Below, piece by piece: positions 1 to 7,453 of a stretch of 49,530 bases of DNA. The DNA lies in contig JAGWLB010000002.1 of the NCBI GenBank assembly GCA_028865035.1, forward strand, positions 1-49,530, given 5' to 3'. Position 1 is the stretch's first letter. Each line of letters starts with the position of its first letter. The stretch comes from Patescibacteria group bacterium. Lineage in GTDB: Bacteria > Patescibacteriota > Minisyncoccia > Phycocordibacterales > UBA9973. The translations under genes were made by a program, and so were the position numbers. The notes under the pieces are model-generated. The model made no database searches and was not told the DNA's origin. It worked only from the letters and a program-made list of their open reading frames with translations.

Positions 1-2
1 TT

Positions 3-80
3 CAGGGAGTTCTTAAATATAAAGGTTTAACTGCTATTAATAACAACCCATATCATTTGGAAGTTACAAACATTTTATAG
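3..80 (+). CDS. C-terminal fragment of an unidentified protein (5' end outside window)
   Basis: The frame beginning at base 3 is open from the window edge to a TAG at 78-80 and gives 25 residues ending in NPYHLEVTNIL. The other two forward frames stop within the first 30 bases. This is probably the tail of a gene that starts upstream of the window. The composition (YKGLTAINNN) resembles real protein, but it is too short to assign a family, and it could be chance given the low GC content. A 100-base AT-rich gap follows before the next gene. Confidence 0.4.
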   Translation, partial: QGVLKYKGLTAINNNPYHLEVTNIL

Positions 81-180
81 TTTTTAAAATTGCACCCCTT
101 ATAGTTTTTCAAACGTATATATAAGTATACAGATAATATCGTATTCTGTAAGATTTATTATTTAAAACAAAATTATATAT

Positions 181-969
181 ATGAATATTAAAAAATATTT
201 TTACGCCATTATTGCTCTAACCTTATTAGGTACAATGGCAACAGTGGTTCCAGTTTTTGCTGAATCAAATAACGATCAATCGACTCAGCTAAACAATTGG
301 GGTAATCGCGGTTTTATGGGTTTTATGCATGGTCATAGGGAAGGACCAGCTGTTATTGGTACGGTTTCTGCCATAAATGGTAATACTATTACAGTTAATG
401 GCAAACAGGGATTTGGTACAAATGCAGTTGCCTCAACTTTTACAGTTGATGCCACAAATGCAAGAATTACGAAAGGCAATGTTGTCGGCACCATATCGAG
501 TATCATTGTAGGTGACACAATTGTGGTTCACGGTACAATAAGTGGTACGAATGTTACAGCTACAAATATCCATGACGGTATAGTTGTACGTAATGATAAT
601 GATGCAGCTAATACTATAAAGCAAGGAATACCAGCGATAATGGGTAATGGGGAACCAGTTGTTGCAGGTAATGTTTCAGCTATTAGTGGTTCAACAATAA
701 CTATTACAAACAAGAGTAATGTTAGTTATACCGTTGATGCTACAAATGCAAAAATAACACAAGGTCCTAACATTATACTTATATCAAACATTGCTGTCGG
801 CGATACTCTCATCGTCCAAGGTACTGTAAATGGTAATTCTATAGTTGCTACAAGTGTTGTTGATCAAAATAGACCTGTAAATACTTCCATACCTACAAAT
901 GCTGAACAACCACATAGAGGATTCTTCGGTTCTATAGGCTTGTTCTTTATGCATATGTTTGGTTTCTAA
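181..969 (+). CDS. Secreted protein with two DUF5666 domains
   Basis: This 262-aa protein has an N-terminal signal peptide (hydrophobic residues about 9-26, probable cleavage after VFA at about residue 27). The mature part contains two copies of the DUF5666 pattern at about residues 56-135 and 160-235: GTVSAINGNTITV, then a VDATNA-x-ITKG segment, then VGDTIVVHGTISG and a closing ATNIHDG. DUF5666 is a small beta-rich (OB-like) domain of unknown function, common in exported bacterial proteins and frequent in Patescibacteria. A short tail (GFFGSIGLFFMHMFGF) is hydrophobic and might touch the membrane. The gene is monocistronic with a terminator right behind it. A paralogue lies at 3021-3677 on the other strand. 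There is no Shine-Dalgarno before the ATG. The biological role is unknown. Confidence 0.8.
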   Translation: MNIKKYFYAIIALTLLGTMATVVPVFAESNNDQSTQLNNWGNRGFMGFMHGHREGPAVIGTVSAINGNTITVNGKQGFGTNAVASTFTVDATNARITKGNVVGTISSIIVGDTIVVHGTISGTNVTATNIHDGIVVRNDNDAANTIKQGIPAIMGNGEPVVAGNVSAISGSTITITNKSNVSYTVDATNAKITQGPNIILISNIAVGDTLIVQGTVNGNSIVATSVVDQNRPVNTSIPTNAEQPHRGFFGSIGLFFMHMFGF

Positions 970-982
970 TTAAAAGTTAATT

Positions 983-1017
983 AAAAAATCTCAGCACTAG
1001 AATTGCTGAGATTTTTT
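983..1017. terminator. Bidirectional intrinsic terminator
   Basis: A 10-bp perfect stem, AATCTCAGCA (987-996) with TGCTGAGATT (1004-1013), is flanked by an A-run on the left and a T-run on the right. It can therefore terminate both the rightward DUF5666 gene ending at 969 and the leftward small membrane protein gene ending at 1041. Confidence 0.8.
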
Positions 1018-1040
1018 AATTTTTAATATAATCTAAATTA

Positions 1041-1361
1041 TTATTTCGTTGGTGTAGAAGTTATACTGTTTAAGTCAAATCCATTATTATAATTATCATA
1101 CCCGTTCATCATACCAAAACCGTATCTGCCCCCTGTGTGTTCATATCCTCTGATTGATCCAGTGATTTCACCCAACTTGAATCCACACCAGAAAATAAGT
1201 ATGACAATAATAATCTTAAGAATTGCTTTAATCATAAAGTAGTATTTACCTCCATGACAGCCACACATACCCATATGGTGCATGTTATGACAGTTCTTGT
1301 TATCGCAACATGAATGCTTGTGTTCACTACTTTCTACTTGTGTTTTTTCTTGATTTTCCAT
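1041..1361 (-). CDS. Small His/Cys-rich single-pass membrane protein
   Basis: This 106-aa protein has no signal peptide. Residues about 14-38 are packed with potential metal ligands (HKHSCCDNKNCHNMHHMGMC, then GCHGG). One transmembrane helix follows (about 43-64, MIKAILKIIIVILIFWCGF), and then a Gly/Tyr/Asn-rich tail. Because the ligand-rich part precedes the helix, it is probably cytoplasmic (N-in) with the tail outside, but the topology is inferred. The ligand set (Cys, His and Met) suggests binding of Cu, Zn or Ni. No known family is recognised. The gene stands alone between two terminated neighbours. It could be a metal buffer or sensor; function is not established. Confidence 0.65.
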   Translation of the reverse strand: MENQEKTQVESSEHKHSCCDNKNCHNMHHMGMCGCHGGKYYFMIKAILKIIIVILIFWCGFKLGEITGSIRGYEHTGGRYGFGMMNGYDNYNNGFDLNSITSTPTK

Positions 1362-1495
1362 AAAAAAGATACTTTAAATTAATTATTAATATGACCTTTC
1401 TGTGTATATAATACACCTTATTTGAAATAAAACTAAATAGCTAGAATTTTTTACTCTTTCCATTTATCAAAAAACAATGTAAAGTAAGTATTTGT

Positions 1496-2968
1496 ATGAC
1501 ACATGGAGAAATAATTATACGTTTTGAAAAAGTTTCATTCGAATATGGTCATAATAAACACATTTTAGATAATGTGGATTTTTCTATACGAAGAGGTATG
1601 AAGGTTGCTATTATGGGACAGAATGGTGCAGGTAAAAGTACTATTTTTTCTCTAATTACATCTTCGAACATTCCGGAAGAAGGTAAAATACATTTAGCCC
1701 AACGTACGACTATTGCTTTATCGCGCCAAGTCATTCCTCGCGATGAACTCGATATAACTGTTCGAGATTTTTTCCAGAAATGTTTCAAAGAAAAAGTTTA
1801 TGATATTGACCCTAAAATAGATCAGGTTCTTGAAGTTGTGAATTTAAAGGGGCACGATAAAGTTCACGAGAGAACTATTAAATCTTTTTCCGGTGGCCAA
1901 CAAGCTCGTCTGCTTTTAGCCTCAGCTTTAATTCAAGAACCCGATATATTACTATTAGATGAGCCGACAAATAATCTCGATAAAGCTGGGATTTCCCACT
2001 TGACTGATTTCTTAGTTAAATACAAAAAAACGGTAATTGTTATTTCACATGATGCTAAATTTCTAAATGCTTTTACTGACGCCGTATTATACCTTGATGT
2101 TTATACTCGTAAGATCGAGCAATATGTTGGTGACTATAATGATGTGAAAGATCAGATAGAAGCCCGTATGGACCGTGAAAATCGTAAGAATGCACTCCTG
2201 TCTAAAGAAATTCAAGCCAAGAAAGATCAAGCAAACGCTTTTGCGATGAAAGGTGGTAATTTGCGTGCTGTTGCAAAGCGAATGAGAGACTTAGCAGAAG
2301 ATTTAGAAGAACAGAAAGTAGACGTAAGGAAAGAAGATAAAACTATTCGCGCATTTACTATACCTTCTCAGCCAGATCAGATTGGTGATATTGTTACTTT
2401 TTCTTCTGTTAGTATTCTTAAAAATGGTAAACCCAAAAAAGTAAAAGTAAATATAAAACTTAGGAAAAATAAACATCTCTTGCTTTCCGGTCCAAATGGT
2501 ATTGGTAAAAGCACATTACTGGAGTCTTTAGCTAGCGGTAAGTCTACGGATGCTGTTATAGCTCCTGGTGTCCGTGTTGGTTATTATAGGCAAGATTTTT
2601 CAACTCTTAATTTTAACGATACGGTTTACGAGTCACTTGCTGAAGTATCTAGAAAAGTAAGCGGTAGGGTAGATGAAGAGAAAATCCGTGCTACAGCTGC
2701 AGGTTTTCTGATTACTGGTGATATGGTCCATACGAAAATAGGTAGTTTGTCTGAAGGTCAGAAAGGTCTTGTGGCCTTTGCACGGTTAGTGATAGAGCAA
2801 CCAGGTTTTCTAATTTTAGATGAACCAACAAATCATATTAATTTTCGCCACTTACCAGTTATAGCCAAGGCACTAGATCAATATACTGGAGCAATGGTTT
2901 TGGTTTCTCACGTGCCAGAATTTGTATCACAAATTCGTATAGATGAAATACTTGATTTAGATAAATAA
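1496..2968 (+). CDS. ABC-F family ATPase (ribosome-associated type)
   Basis: This 490-aa protein has two fused ABC ATPase domains and no membrane segments, the hallmark of ABC-F proteins. These act on the ribosome (EttA-, Uup- or antibiotic-protection-like) rather than in transport. Domain 1 (about 5-220) has Walker A GQNGAGKST, signature SFSGGQQAR and Walker B LLLDEPTNNLD. A charged helical linker (about 225-285, rich in R/K/E) joins to domain 2 (about 300-488), with Walker A GPNGIGKST, signature LSEGQKG and Walker B LILDEPTNH. The second signature deviates slightly from LSGGQ, and the D-loop there is NHINF. The exact subfamily cannot be told by eye. The ATG at 1496 has no Shine-Dalgarno. 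The gene is single and followed by a strong terminator. Confidence 0.9.
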   Translation: MTHGEIIIRFEKVSFEYGHNKHILDNVDFSIRRGMKVAIMGQNGAGKSTIFSLITSSNIPEEGKIHLAQRTTIALSRQVIPRDELDITVRDFFQKCFKEKVYDIDPKIDQVLEVVNLKGHDKVHERTIKSFSGGQQARLLLASALIQEPDILLLDEPTNNLDKAGISHLTDFLVKYKKTVIVISHDAKFLNAFTDAVLYLDVYTRKIEQYVGDYNDVKDQIEARMDRENRKNALLSKEIQAKKDQANAFAMKGGNLRAVAKRMRDLAEDLEEQKVDVRKEDKTIRAFTIPSQPDQIGDIVTFSSVSILKNGKPKKVKVNIKLRKNKHLLLSGPNGIGKSTLLESLASGKSTDAVIAPGVRVGYYRQDFSTLNFNDTVYESLAEVSRKVSGRVDEEKIRATAAGFLITGDMVHTKIGSLSEGQKGLVAFARLVIEQPGFLILDEPTNHINFRHLPVIAKALDQYTGAMVLVSHVPEFVSQIRIDEILDLDK

Positions 2969-2970
2969 TT

Positions 2971-3002
2971 AAAAAGTCATCAGTATATACTGATGACTTT
3001 TT
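2971..3002. terminator. 32-bp perfect palindrome, bidirectional terminator
   Basis: Bases 2971-2986 (AAAAAGTCATCAGTAT) are the exact reverse complement of 2987-3002. The A-run/T-run ends make it an intrinsic terminator on both strands. It separates the convergent ABC-F gene and DUF5666 gene. Confidence 0.85.
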
Positions 3003-3020
3003 AAGATAGAGATTTAAATT

Positions 3021-3677
3021 TTATTTTTTTCGAATTTTTCTCAATGGAATTTTACCGTCTAATATCGTTTTCGCAATGACACTAGAACCATTCACTGTTC
3101 CCCTCACCATCACTGTGTCTCCATTTAGGATGTCTCCTATATGTGCGTTGATTGCGGGGGAACCCTTCTCAATTTTAGCAGAAGATATATCTACATTATA
3201 AACAATATTATTCTTGGTAGTTACTGAAATTGTTGTACCATTTACTGAGCTAACAATACCTATAACACCAGGAAAGTTTTTGTGACTTTTTTTACTAACA
3301 ATTGTTTTACCATCAAATATTGTCGTAGCTAAGACATTATTACCTGTTATTGTACCTTGGGCCATAATAGTATCGCCAACTAAAATATCGGAAACTTTAA
3401 TTATTGTGTTTCTATTTTTTAATATTTTTGCTGTGCTTGCATCAATAGTATAATTAATATTGTTTTTACTATTTATAACTATAATAGAATTATTAATTGA
3501 TGTTACAATCCCCATTACACTCGGGGCATGTTTAAGATAATTTTTTATCTGTCTTTGGCTTGATTTCCATGATGATTGTGATGTTTGACTATCTGCAAAG
3601 GCGATTCCATTAAAGCCAAGCGCAGAAGCTGTAAACATAACAGTAGCTAAAGCCATAATTGTTGATTTTTTTGTCAT
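3021..3677 (-). CDS. Secreted protein with two DUF5666 domains (paralogue of 181-969)
   Basis: This 218-aa protein has a signal peptide (hydrophobic about 7-27, likely cleavage after AFA) and two DUF5666 repeats at about 50-128 and 135-208. Each shows GIVTSINNSIIVI or GIVSSVNGTTISV, then a YTIDASTAKI-type segment, then VGDTIMAQGTITG or NGDTVMVRGTVNG. The C terminus is very basic (IPLRKIRKK), unlike the paralogue, so the two proteins probably differ in what they bind or where they sit. It has the same domain order as the protein at 181-969, so the pair arose by duplication, but they are well diverged. The function of DUF5666 is unknown. Confidence 0.8.
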   Translation of the reverse strand: MTKKSTIMALATVMFTASALGFNGIAFADSQTSQSSWKSSQRQIKNYLKHAPSVMGIVTSINNSIIVINSKNNINYTIDASTAKILKNRNTIIKVSDILVGDTIMAQGTITGNNVLATTIFDGKTIVSKKSHKNFPGVIGIVSSVNGTTISVTTKNNIVYNVDISSAKIEKGSPAINAHIGDILNGDTVMVRGTVNGSSVIAKTILDGKIPLRKIRKK

Positions 3678-3781
3678 TTCTATATTTTAACCTCACATTA
3701 ACTTATAAAATTCAGACCTATGTATGTATACGTCTTAAGTTATTTAAAGGTTGCAAAATATAAATTAAACTAATTTTCTTC

Positions 3782-3834
3782 AACATAGTCAAACAAAAAT
3801 ACCCGAAGAAAGGGTATTTTTGTTTGACTATGTT
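3782..3834. terminator. Terminator made of a 23-bp perfect inverted repeat
   Basis: The left arm at 3782-3804 (AACATAGTCAAACAAAAATA plus CCC) matches exactly the reverse complement of 3812-3834, with a 7-base loop GAAGAAA. The inner part, AAATACCC/GGGTATTT followed by TTTTG, works as an intrinsic terminator in both directions. The arms extend far beyond what termination needs. It sits just after the stop of the vWA gene (3836). Confidence 0.75.
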
Positions 3835-3835
3835 A

Positions 3836-5581
3836 TTAATTTTTCCTATCAACTGTATAACGTGCACCTGGTATAGTTGCAGTATTAGAATTTTTTGTAT
3901 AATCTGGTCCGATATGAACAATATTCTGCTTCTGGGTAATATTATCAAAATCACTAATATTTATTTCATTGGCACTATTTAGACTGTTCGCAAAACTAGT
4001 GATTCCAGCTCTAGTTTCATTAATTTCCTTTTGACTAGCACCACTTTCTATCTGTTGTTTTAATACATCTTTAAAAACTTCAAGCTGTTTTAAATTGAAA
4101 GCTATTTGCTCCTTTTGGTTGTCTTCTTTAAATTTTTGATTAAAAGCAGTTTGTATATCATCAAGTGAAAGTTTATAGATTTTATCTCCTACCATAATTG
4201 TAAATTTAAGAGTAACACCTTTCTCTTTAGATAACTTTTCTAATGTATCTAACTTCTCTTGAGAAACATGCTGCAACTGTTCATCTGTTATAATAAAAGC
4301 AATAGCATTCTCATCCGTACCCTTTTCCATTTTAAGTGCGTTAATAGTGTTGTCTATGACTAGCTCTTCGTCTTCATTAGTAAATTTAATATTTTCGATA
4401 ATCTTTGCAGCCTCCGTAAGATTATTTGCTTCTAAAGCTGTATCGATTTTGTTTGTAAAACCAAAGACTTTTACGTCAATGTTATTGTCAGTATTGTTTT
4501 TAACCAAACTGTCAATTAGCATTTTTTTATGGTTTTCCATTGATGGACTTTTATCTACAAGTAACAGTGCCTTTTTATACCCACTAATTTCAAAAATATT
4601 CCCACTATTTTCTTTGCTTATATTTTGTTTTTCTTTTTTCAAAGAAACTAATTCTAGATTTACAAAACGCATTTTTTGGAAAATTTCTAGCATTTTTGTG
4701 GGATCAGTTTGTGCTTCAGACCATTCTTGTTCAGTCGCAACAGTATGATAATCAACAACTCCACTCTCAGGAATGTTAAATTTTAAATGACTAAATTTCT
4801 CAATAACTTCTTTGATTTGATTTGAATCCAGGTCAGATTTTGAGAAATCGTATTTGCTAGCGTCATCTTTTATTGTTTCTTGGGCTGCAATCGCTCTTTC
4901 TCTACTTAACTGAGGATTACCACCTGGGAATGTATTCGTATGGCGTGGATCTGAACTTACATTAAGTTGAGGTGTTGACTCAATAAACATATCAACATTT
5001 TCTTTATTAAGGCTAGCTATATATTCAGAAATCAGTTTTGAGATTTGGTTTTTATTTTCTATAGAAATATCTGCTTTATCTGTTTCAAAATAGTTAGCAA
5101 TTTTAATAATTGTTTTCTCTTTTGTTACCTGTTCTACACTTTCCATTTTCTTTGCATTATTTAGTGCGGTATTTGAGAAAATATTTTCAGCACTTTGAGT
5201 ATTTTGTGCTTGGCTTGTTCCTAAAGCAAAGAGACTAGCTCCTAAGGCTAATTTATTCTTGTTTCCACTGAAGAAATTTTTAATAGAGTTTAAAATGCCT
5301 TTCTTTTTTGTTTCACTGACTATTTTCTTATCTTCTTGTTTAGTTGATTCTGTTTTGTCTTTACTTATTTCTTCTTCTGGTGGATAAGTACTCAAAAGCT
5401 TGTCTCTGGTCTCCTTGATATTATTTTCGTTACTTGATGAATCAGAAACATTACTTTTCTCAGGGGTAGATATACTTTCTTTTTTAGGAATTGATTCTTT
5501 TAAGAATTCATTAACTTTATTAAATCTTTCTTTATTGTAATCTATATTTCCTGCGCCGTCTCTAATTGATCTTTTTTCCAT
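3836..5581 (-). CDS. Large protein with OmpA-like and von Willebrand factor A-like domains
   Basis: This 581-aa protein has four visible parts. The first is a charged low-complexity N terminus (1-100, rich in K/E/S). The second is a short hydrophobic stretch (about 110-125, LALGASLFALGTSQA) that could anchor it in the membrane. The third (about 150-240) resembles an OmpA-family peptidoglycan-binding domain: a run ending in PQLSRERAIAAQE matches the LS-x-x-RA-x-A motif. The fourth (about 335-475) resembles vWA, with a MIDAS-like DKSPS (Asp343, Ser345, Ser347) at the end of a hydrophobic strand LLLVD. A polar helical tail follows. A plausible reading is an envelope-tethered metal-dependent adhesion or scaffold protein. 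The OmpA-like call is weaker than the vWA call. The start codon lies next to a palindrome (5587-5619) that may control it. Confidence 0.65.
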   Translation of the reverse strand: MEKRSIRDGAGNIDYNKERFNKVNEFLKESIPKKESISTPEKSNVSDSSSNENNIKETRDKLLSTYPPEEEISKDKTESTKQEDKKIVSETKKKGILNSIKNFFSGNKNKLALGASLFALGTSQAQNTQSAENIFSNTALNNAKKMESVEQVTKEKTIIKIANYFETDKADISIENKNQISKLISEYIASLNKENVDMFIESTPQLNVSSDPRHTNTFPGGNPQLSRERAIAAQETIKDDASKYDFSKSDLDSNQIKEVIEKFSHLKFNIPESGVVDYHTVATEQEWSEAQTDPTKMLEIFQKMRFVNLELVSLKKEKQNISKENSGNIFEISGYKKALLLVDKSPSMENHKKMLIDSLVKNNTDNNIDVKVFGFTNKIDTALEANNLTEAAKIIENIKFTNEDEELVIDNTINALKMEKGTDENAIAFIITDEQLQHVSQEKLDTLEKLSKEKGVTLKFTIMVGDKIYKLSLDDIQTAFNQKFKEDNQKEQIAFNLKQLEVFKDVLKQQIESGASQKEINETRAGITSFANSLNSANEINISDFDNITQKQNIVHIGPDYTKNSNTATIPGARYTVDRKN

Positions 5582-5586
5582 ATTTT

Positions 5587-5623
5587 ATAGCTGTATTAAT
5601 ATGCGATTAATACAGCTATTATA
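5587..5623 (-). promoter_or_regulatory. Promoter -10 plus 14-bp perfect inverted repeat (candidate operator) of the vWA gene
   Basis: ATAGCTGTATTAAT (5587-5600) and its exact reverse complement (5606-5619) are separated by ATGCG. On the minus strand a consensus TATAAT lies at 5623-5618, so transcription should start near 5611, inside the repeat. The repeat ends only 6 bases before the vWA start codon. There is no T-run, so it is not a terminator for either strand. It is best read as a repressor operator, or as a hairpin at the very 5' end of the mRNA. The binding protein is unknown. Confidence 0.5.
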
Positions 5624-5660
5624 GCAAAATATGGGTATTATTGTAATATATCCTTTGTGT

Positions 5661-5666
5661 TATACT
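5661..5666 (+). promoter_or_regulatory. -10 box for the adenosyltransferase gene
   Basis: TATACT is preceded by TTGTGT and lies 16 bases upstream of the ATG at 5683. No good -35 is visible (weak TTATTG at 5638-5643, 17-base spacing). The predicted 5' UTR is only about 10 nt, with no Shine-Dalgarno. Confidence 0.35.
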
Positions 5667-5682
5667 TGTACAGACAATAATT

Positions 5683-6297
5683 ATGAAGAAAGAAAAAAAG
5701 ATAGATAAAAAAGCAAATAATATACTCTATACAGGTTATGGAGATAAGGGGACCACAACGCTTTTTGGCTGTAAGCAGGAAAGGGTCTCTAAGAGTGCAA
5801 ATATTATCGAAGCTCTAGGGTCCCTTGATGAGCTGAATGCTTATCTTGGTGTTGTTAAAGTTCACGCAGGTACCGATAATCTTTGTGTAAAAGTTGGAGC
5901 AAAGAAAGTCGCATACATCGATATTTTAGGCGATATACAACAAGTTCTTTTTGTTATCCAAGCAGAGCTTGCGGGTTCTAAGATGACAGTTAGTAAAAAG
6001 TCAGTTATTAAAATAGAAAATATTATACATAAGATTAGTGATCTTTTACCGCCGATAACTTCTTTTACAATTTCAGGTGGCAGTCTAGCTAGCGCCGAGC
6101 TTGATGTCGCAAGAACGCTAGCACGCAGAGCAGAACGCAGAGTTGTTTCTGTTTCTAATGAAAAGATTCGAATCATTGGAACTGAAACTATATCTTATTT
6201 AAATCGTTTATCAAGTATACTTTTTGCATTATCAAGATATGCTAATCATCTATACTCAATAGATGAAGATCATCCTAATTATTTAAAAAACAAATGA
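5683..6297 (+). CDS. PduO-type corrinoid (cob(I)alamin) adenosyltransferase
   Basis: This 204-aa protein matches the PduO/MMAB fold family, which transfers the adenosyl group of ATP to cob(I)alamin to make coenzyme B12. The ATP-binding N-terminal motif TGYGDKGTTTLFG (about 18-30), ALGSLDELNAYLG (about 45-57), the Phe-containing SFTISGGS, the arginine-rich ARTLARRAERRVV (about 147-159) and YLNRLSSILFALSRYAN (about 174-190) are all present, so the active site appears intact. It overlaps the next gene (riboflavin kinase) by 4 bases (ATGA), which indicates translational coupling. B12 enzymes are rare in Patescibacteria and none is seen in the window, so the physiological client is unclear. Confidence 0.85.
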   Translation: MKKEKKIDKKANNILYTGYGDKGTTTLFGCKQERVSKSANIIEALGSLDELNAYLGVVKVHAGTDNLCVKVGAKKVAYIDILGDIQQVLFVIQAELAGSKMTVSKKSVIKIENIIHKISDLLPPITSFTISGGSLASAELDVARTLARRAERRVVSVSNEKIRIIGTETISYLNRLSSILFALSRYANHLYSIDEDHPNYLKNK

Positions 6298-6665
6298 TAT
6301 TCTCTTCAAAACAAATTAAAGGACAGGGTAGAGGTCATAAAATTGGTTTTCCTACCATTAATCTTACTATTCCAGATGATTTATTATTAGATGAAGGCAT
6401 TTATGCCGTATGGATAGATATAAACAACAAGACTTACAAAGGAGCATTACATTATGGACCAATCCCTACTTTCTCTCAAAAAGATAAAACACTCGAAGTA
6501 TATCTTCTTGATGTCACAGATATTGATGTTCCCGATACTCAAGATATATCAATTGAAGTAGACGTAGTTTCTTACTTACGAGACATACAAGAGTTTGCCA
6601 ATACTGAAGATTTAGCTTTGCAAATAGATGCAGATATAAAAAAAGTTCGATCAATTCTGAAATAA
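6294..6665 (+). CDS. Stand-alone riboflavin kinase
   Basis: This 123-aa protein corresponds to the C-terminal flavokinase half of bifunctional RibF; the FAD synthetase half is absent. It shows the family signature GQGRGHKIGFPTINL (about 10-24), with the PTxN motif that binds ATP/Mg, then EGIYAVWIDI, a YKGALHYGPIPTF segment and EVYLLDV. The predicted reaction is riboflavin + ATP to FMN + ADP. The start codon ATG overlaps the stop of the upstream adenosyltransferase (ATGA), so the two are made together. Because free or protein-bound reduced flavin can supply the electron for Co(II) to Co(I) reduction, coupling FMN synthesis to a corrinoid adenosyltransferase is chemically sensible; this link is an inference. 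Confidence 0.85.
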   Translation: MIFSSKQIKGQGRGHKIGFPTINLTIPDDLLLDEGIYAVWIDINNKTYKGALHYGPIPTFSQKDKTLEVYLLDVTDIDVPDTQDISIEVDVVSYLRDIQEFANTEDLALQIDADIKKVRSILK

Positions 6666-6692
6666 AACTTTTTTAAAAATACTATTTAGTAG

Positions 6693-6698
6693 TATACT
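6693..6698 (+). promoter_or_regulatory. -10 box before the GT2/DedA/PAP2 gene group
   Basis: TATACT lies 27 bases upstream of the GTG start at 6726, in a 60-base intergenic gap. No convincing -35 is visible. It is the only gap in the 6.7-8.8 kb run large enough for a promoter, so it probably serves that whole group. Confidence 0.35.
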
Positions 6699-6725
6699 GG
6701 GTTTGTAAATTAACTATATATTTTT

Positions 6726-7448
6726 GTGACTAAACCAACTATAAGCCTTATAATCCCAGCATACAACGAAGAAAAATATATCGGAGAATGCTTAGAGTAT
6801 ATTACCAAGAATTCAAATGGTAAATTTTTTGAGATTATTGTAGTTAGTAATGCTAGTACAGATAGGACTGTAGAGGTAGCAAGTAAATATCCTGGGGTAA
6901 AAGTGGTGAATGAGAACCGAAAAGGAGTTATGTGGGCACGTGAAAGGGGAAGGCTTGAAGCGAAAGGAGAAATACTTGCATTTATAGATGCCGATAATCA
7001 TATGCCAAGTGGCTGGATAGAAAAGATTGAAAAAGAATTTTCAAACAACGATAAACTTGTCTGTCTAAGTGGTCCATATATATATTATGATATACCTAAG
7101 TGGCAAACTTTTTTAGTTGCTGTATATTGGTATGTTTTTACTTTTCCGATATATCTTATTTTAAGATATATAGTAGTCGGAGGTAATTTTGCTATTAAGA
7201 AAGATACTCTAGAAAAAATGAATGGCTTCGATACTTCTATAGATTTCTATGGAGACGACACAAGTATCGCCCGTAGCGCTCATAACTTTGGTACTGTTTT
7301 ATTTAGAACTAATTTTTTTATGTATGCCTCAGGCAGAAGGTTCTCTAAAAAAGGTCTTTTTCTAACAGGTCTTATTTATGCCGTTAATTTCTTTTCACAA
7401 GTGTTTATGAAGAAATCTGTAACTAGCACACACGAAGATATAAGATAA
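6726..7448 (+). CDS. Family 2 glycosyltransferase, membrane-associated
   Basis: This 240-aa protein starts with GTG. A GT-A nucleotide-binding fold is evident: SLIIPAYNEEKYIGECL (about 6-22), VVSNASTDRT, and the metal-binding DxD as IDADN (about 87-91). The acceptor-side motif is weaker (FYGDDTSIARSA). Two hydrophobic stretches (about 132-155, WYVFTFPIYLILRYIVVGG) and a hydrophobic C-terminal part suggest membrane attachment. It probably transfers a sugar to a lipid carrier or an envelope glycan; donor and acceptor cannot be read from the sequence. It is followed after 5 bases by DedA, then another GT2 and a PAP2 phosphatase, which supports a role in the lipid-linked sugar cycle. Confidence 0.85.
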   Translation: MTKPTISLIIPAYNEEKYIGECLEYITKNSNGKFFEIIVVSNASTDRTVEVASKYPGVKVVNENRKGVMWARERGRLEAKGEILAFIDADNHMPSGWIEKIEKEFSNNDKLVCLSGPYIYYDIPKWQTFLVAVYWYVFTFPIYLILRYIVVGGNFAIKKDTLEKMNGFDTSIDFYGDDTSIARSAHNFGTVLFRTNFFMYASGRRFSKKGLFLTGLIYAVNFFSQVFMKKSVTSTHEDIR

Positions 7449-7453
7449 ATATC

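Noticed and set aside
3718-3954. 78-codon minus-strand open frame across the 23-bp inverted repeat
   Set aside because: It covers the terminator and the end of the vWA gene and contains mostly hydrophobic codons from AT-rich DNA; no start signal or conserved motif.
4347-4748. 133-codon open frame on the plus strand opposite the vWA gene
   Set aside because: It is a shadow of the vWA gene in the antisense direction, rich in Ser/Phe/Leu from complemented Lys/Glu codons. The vWA frame has recognisable motifs, while this one has none.
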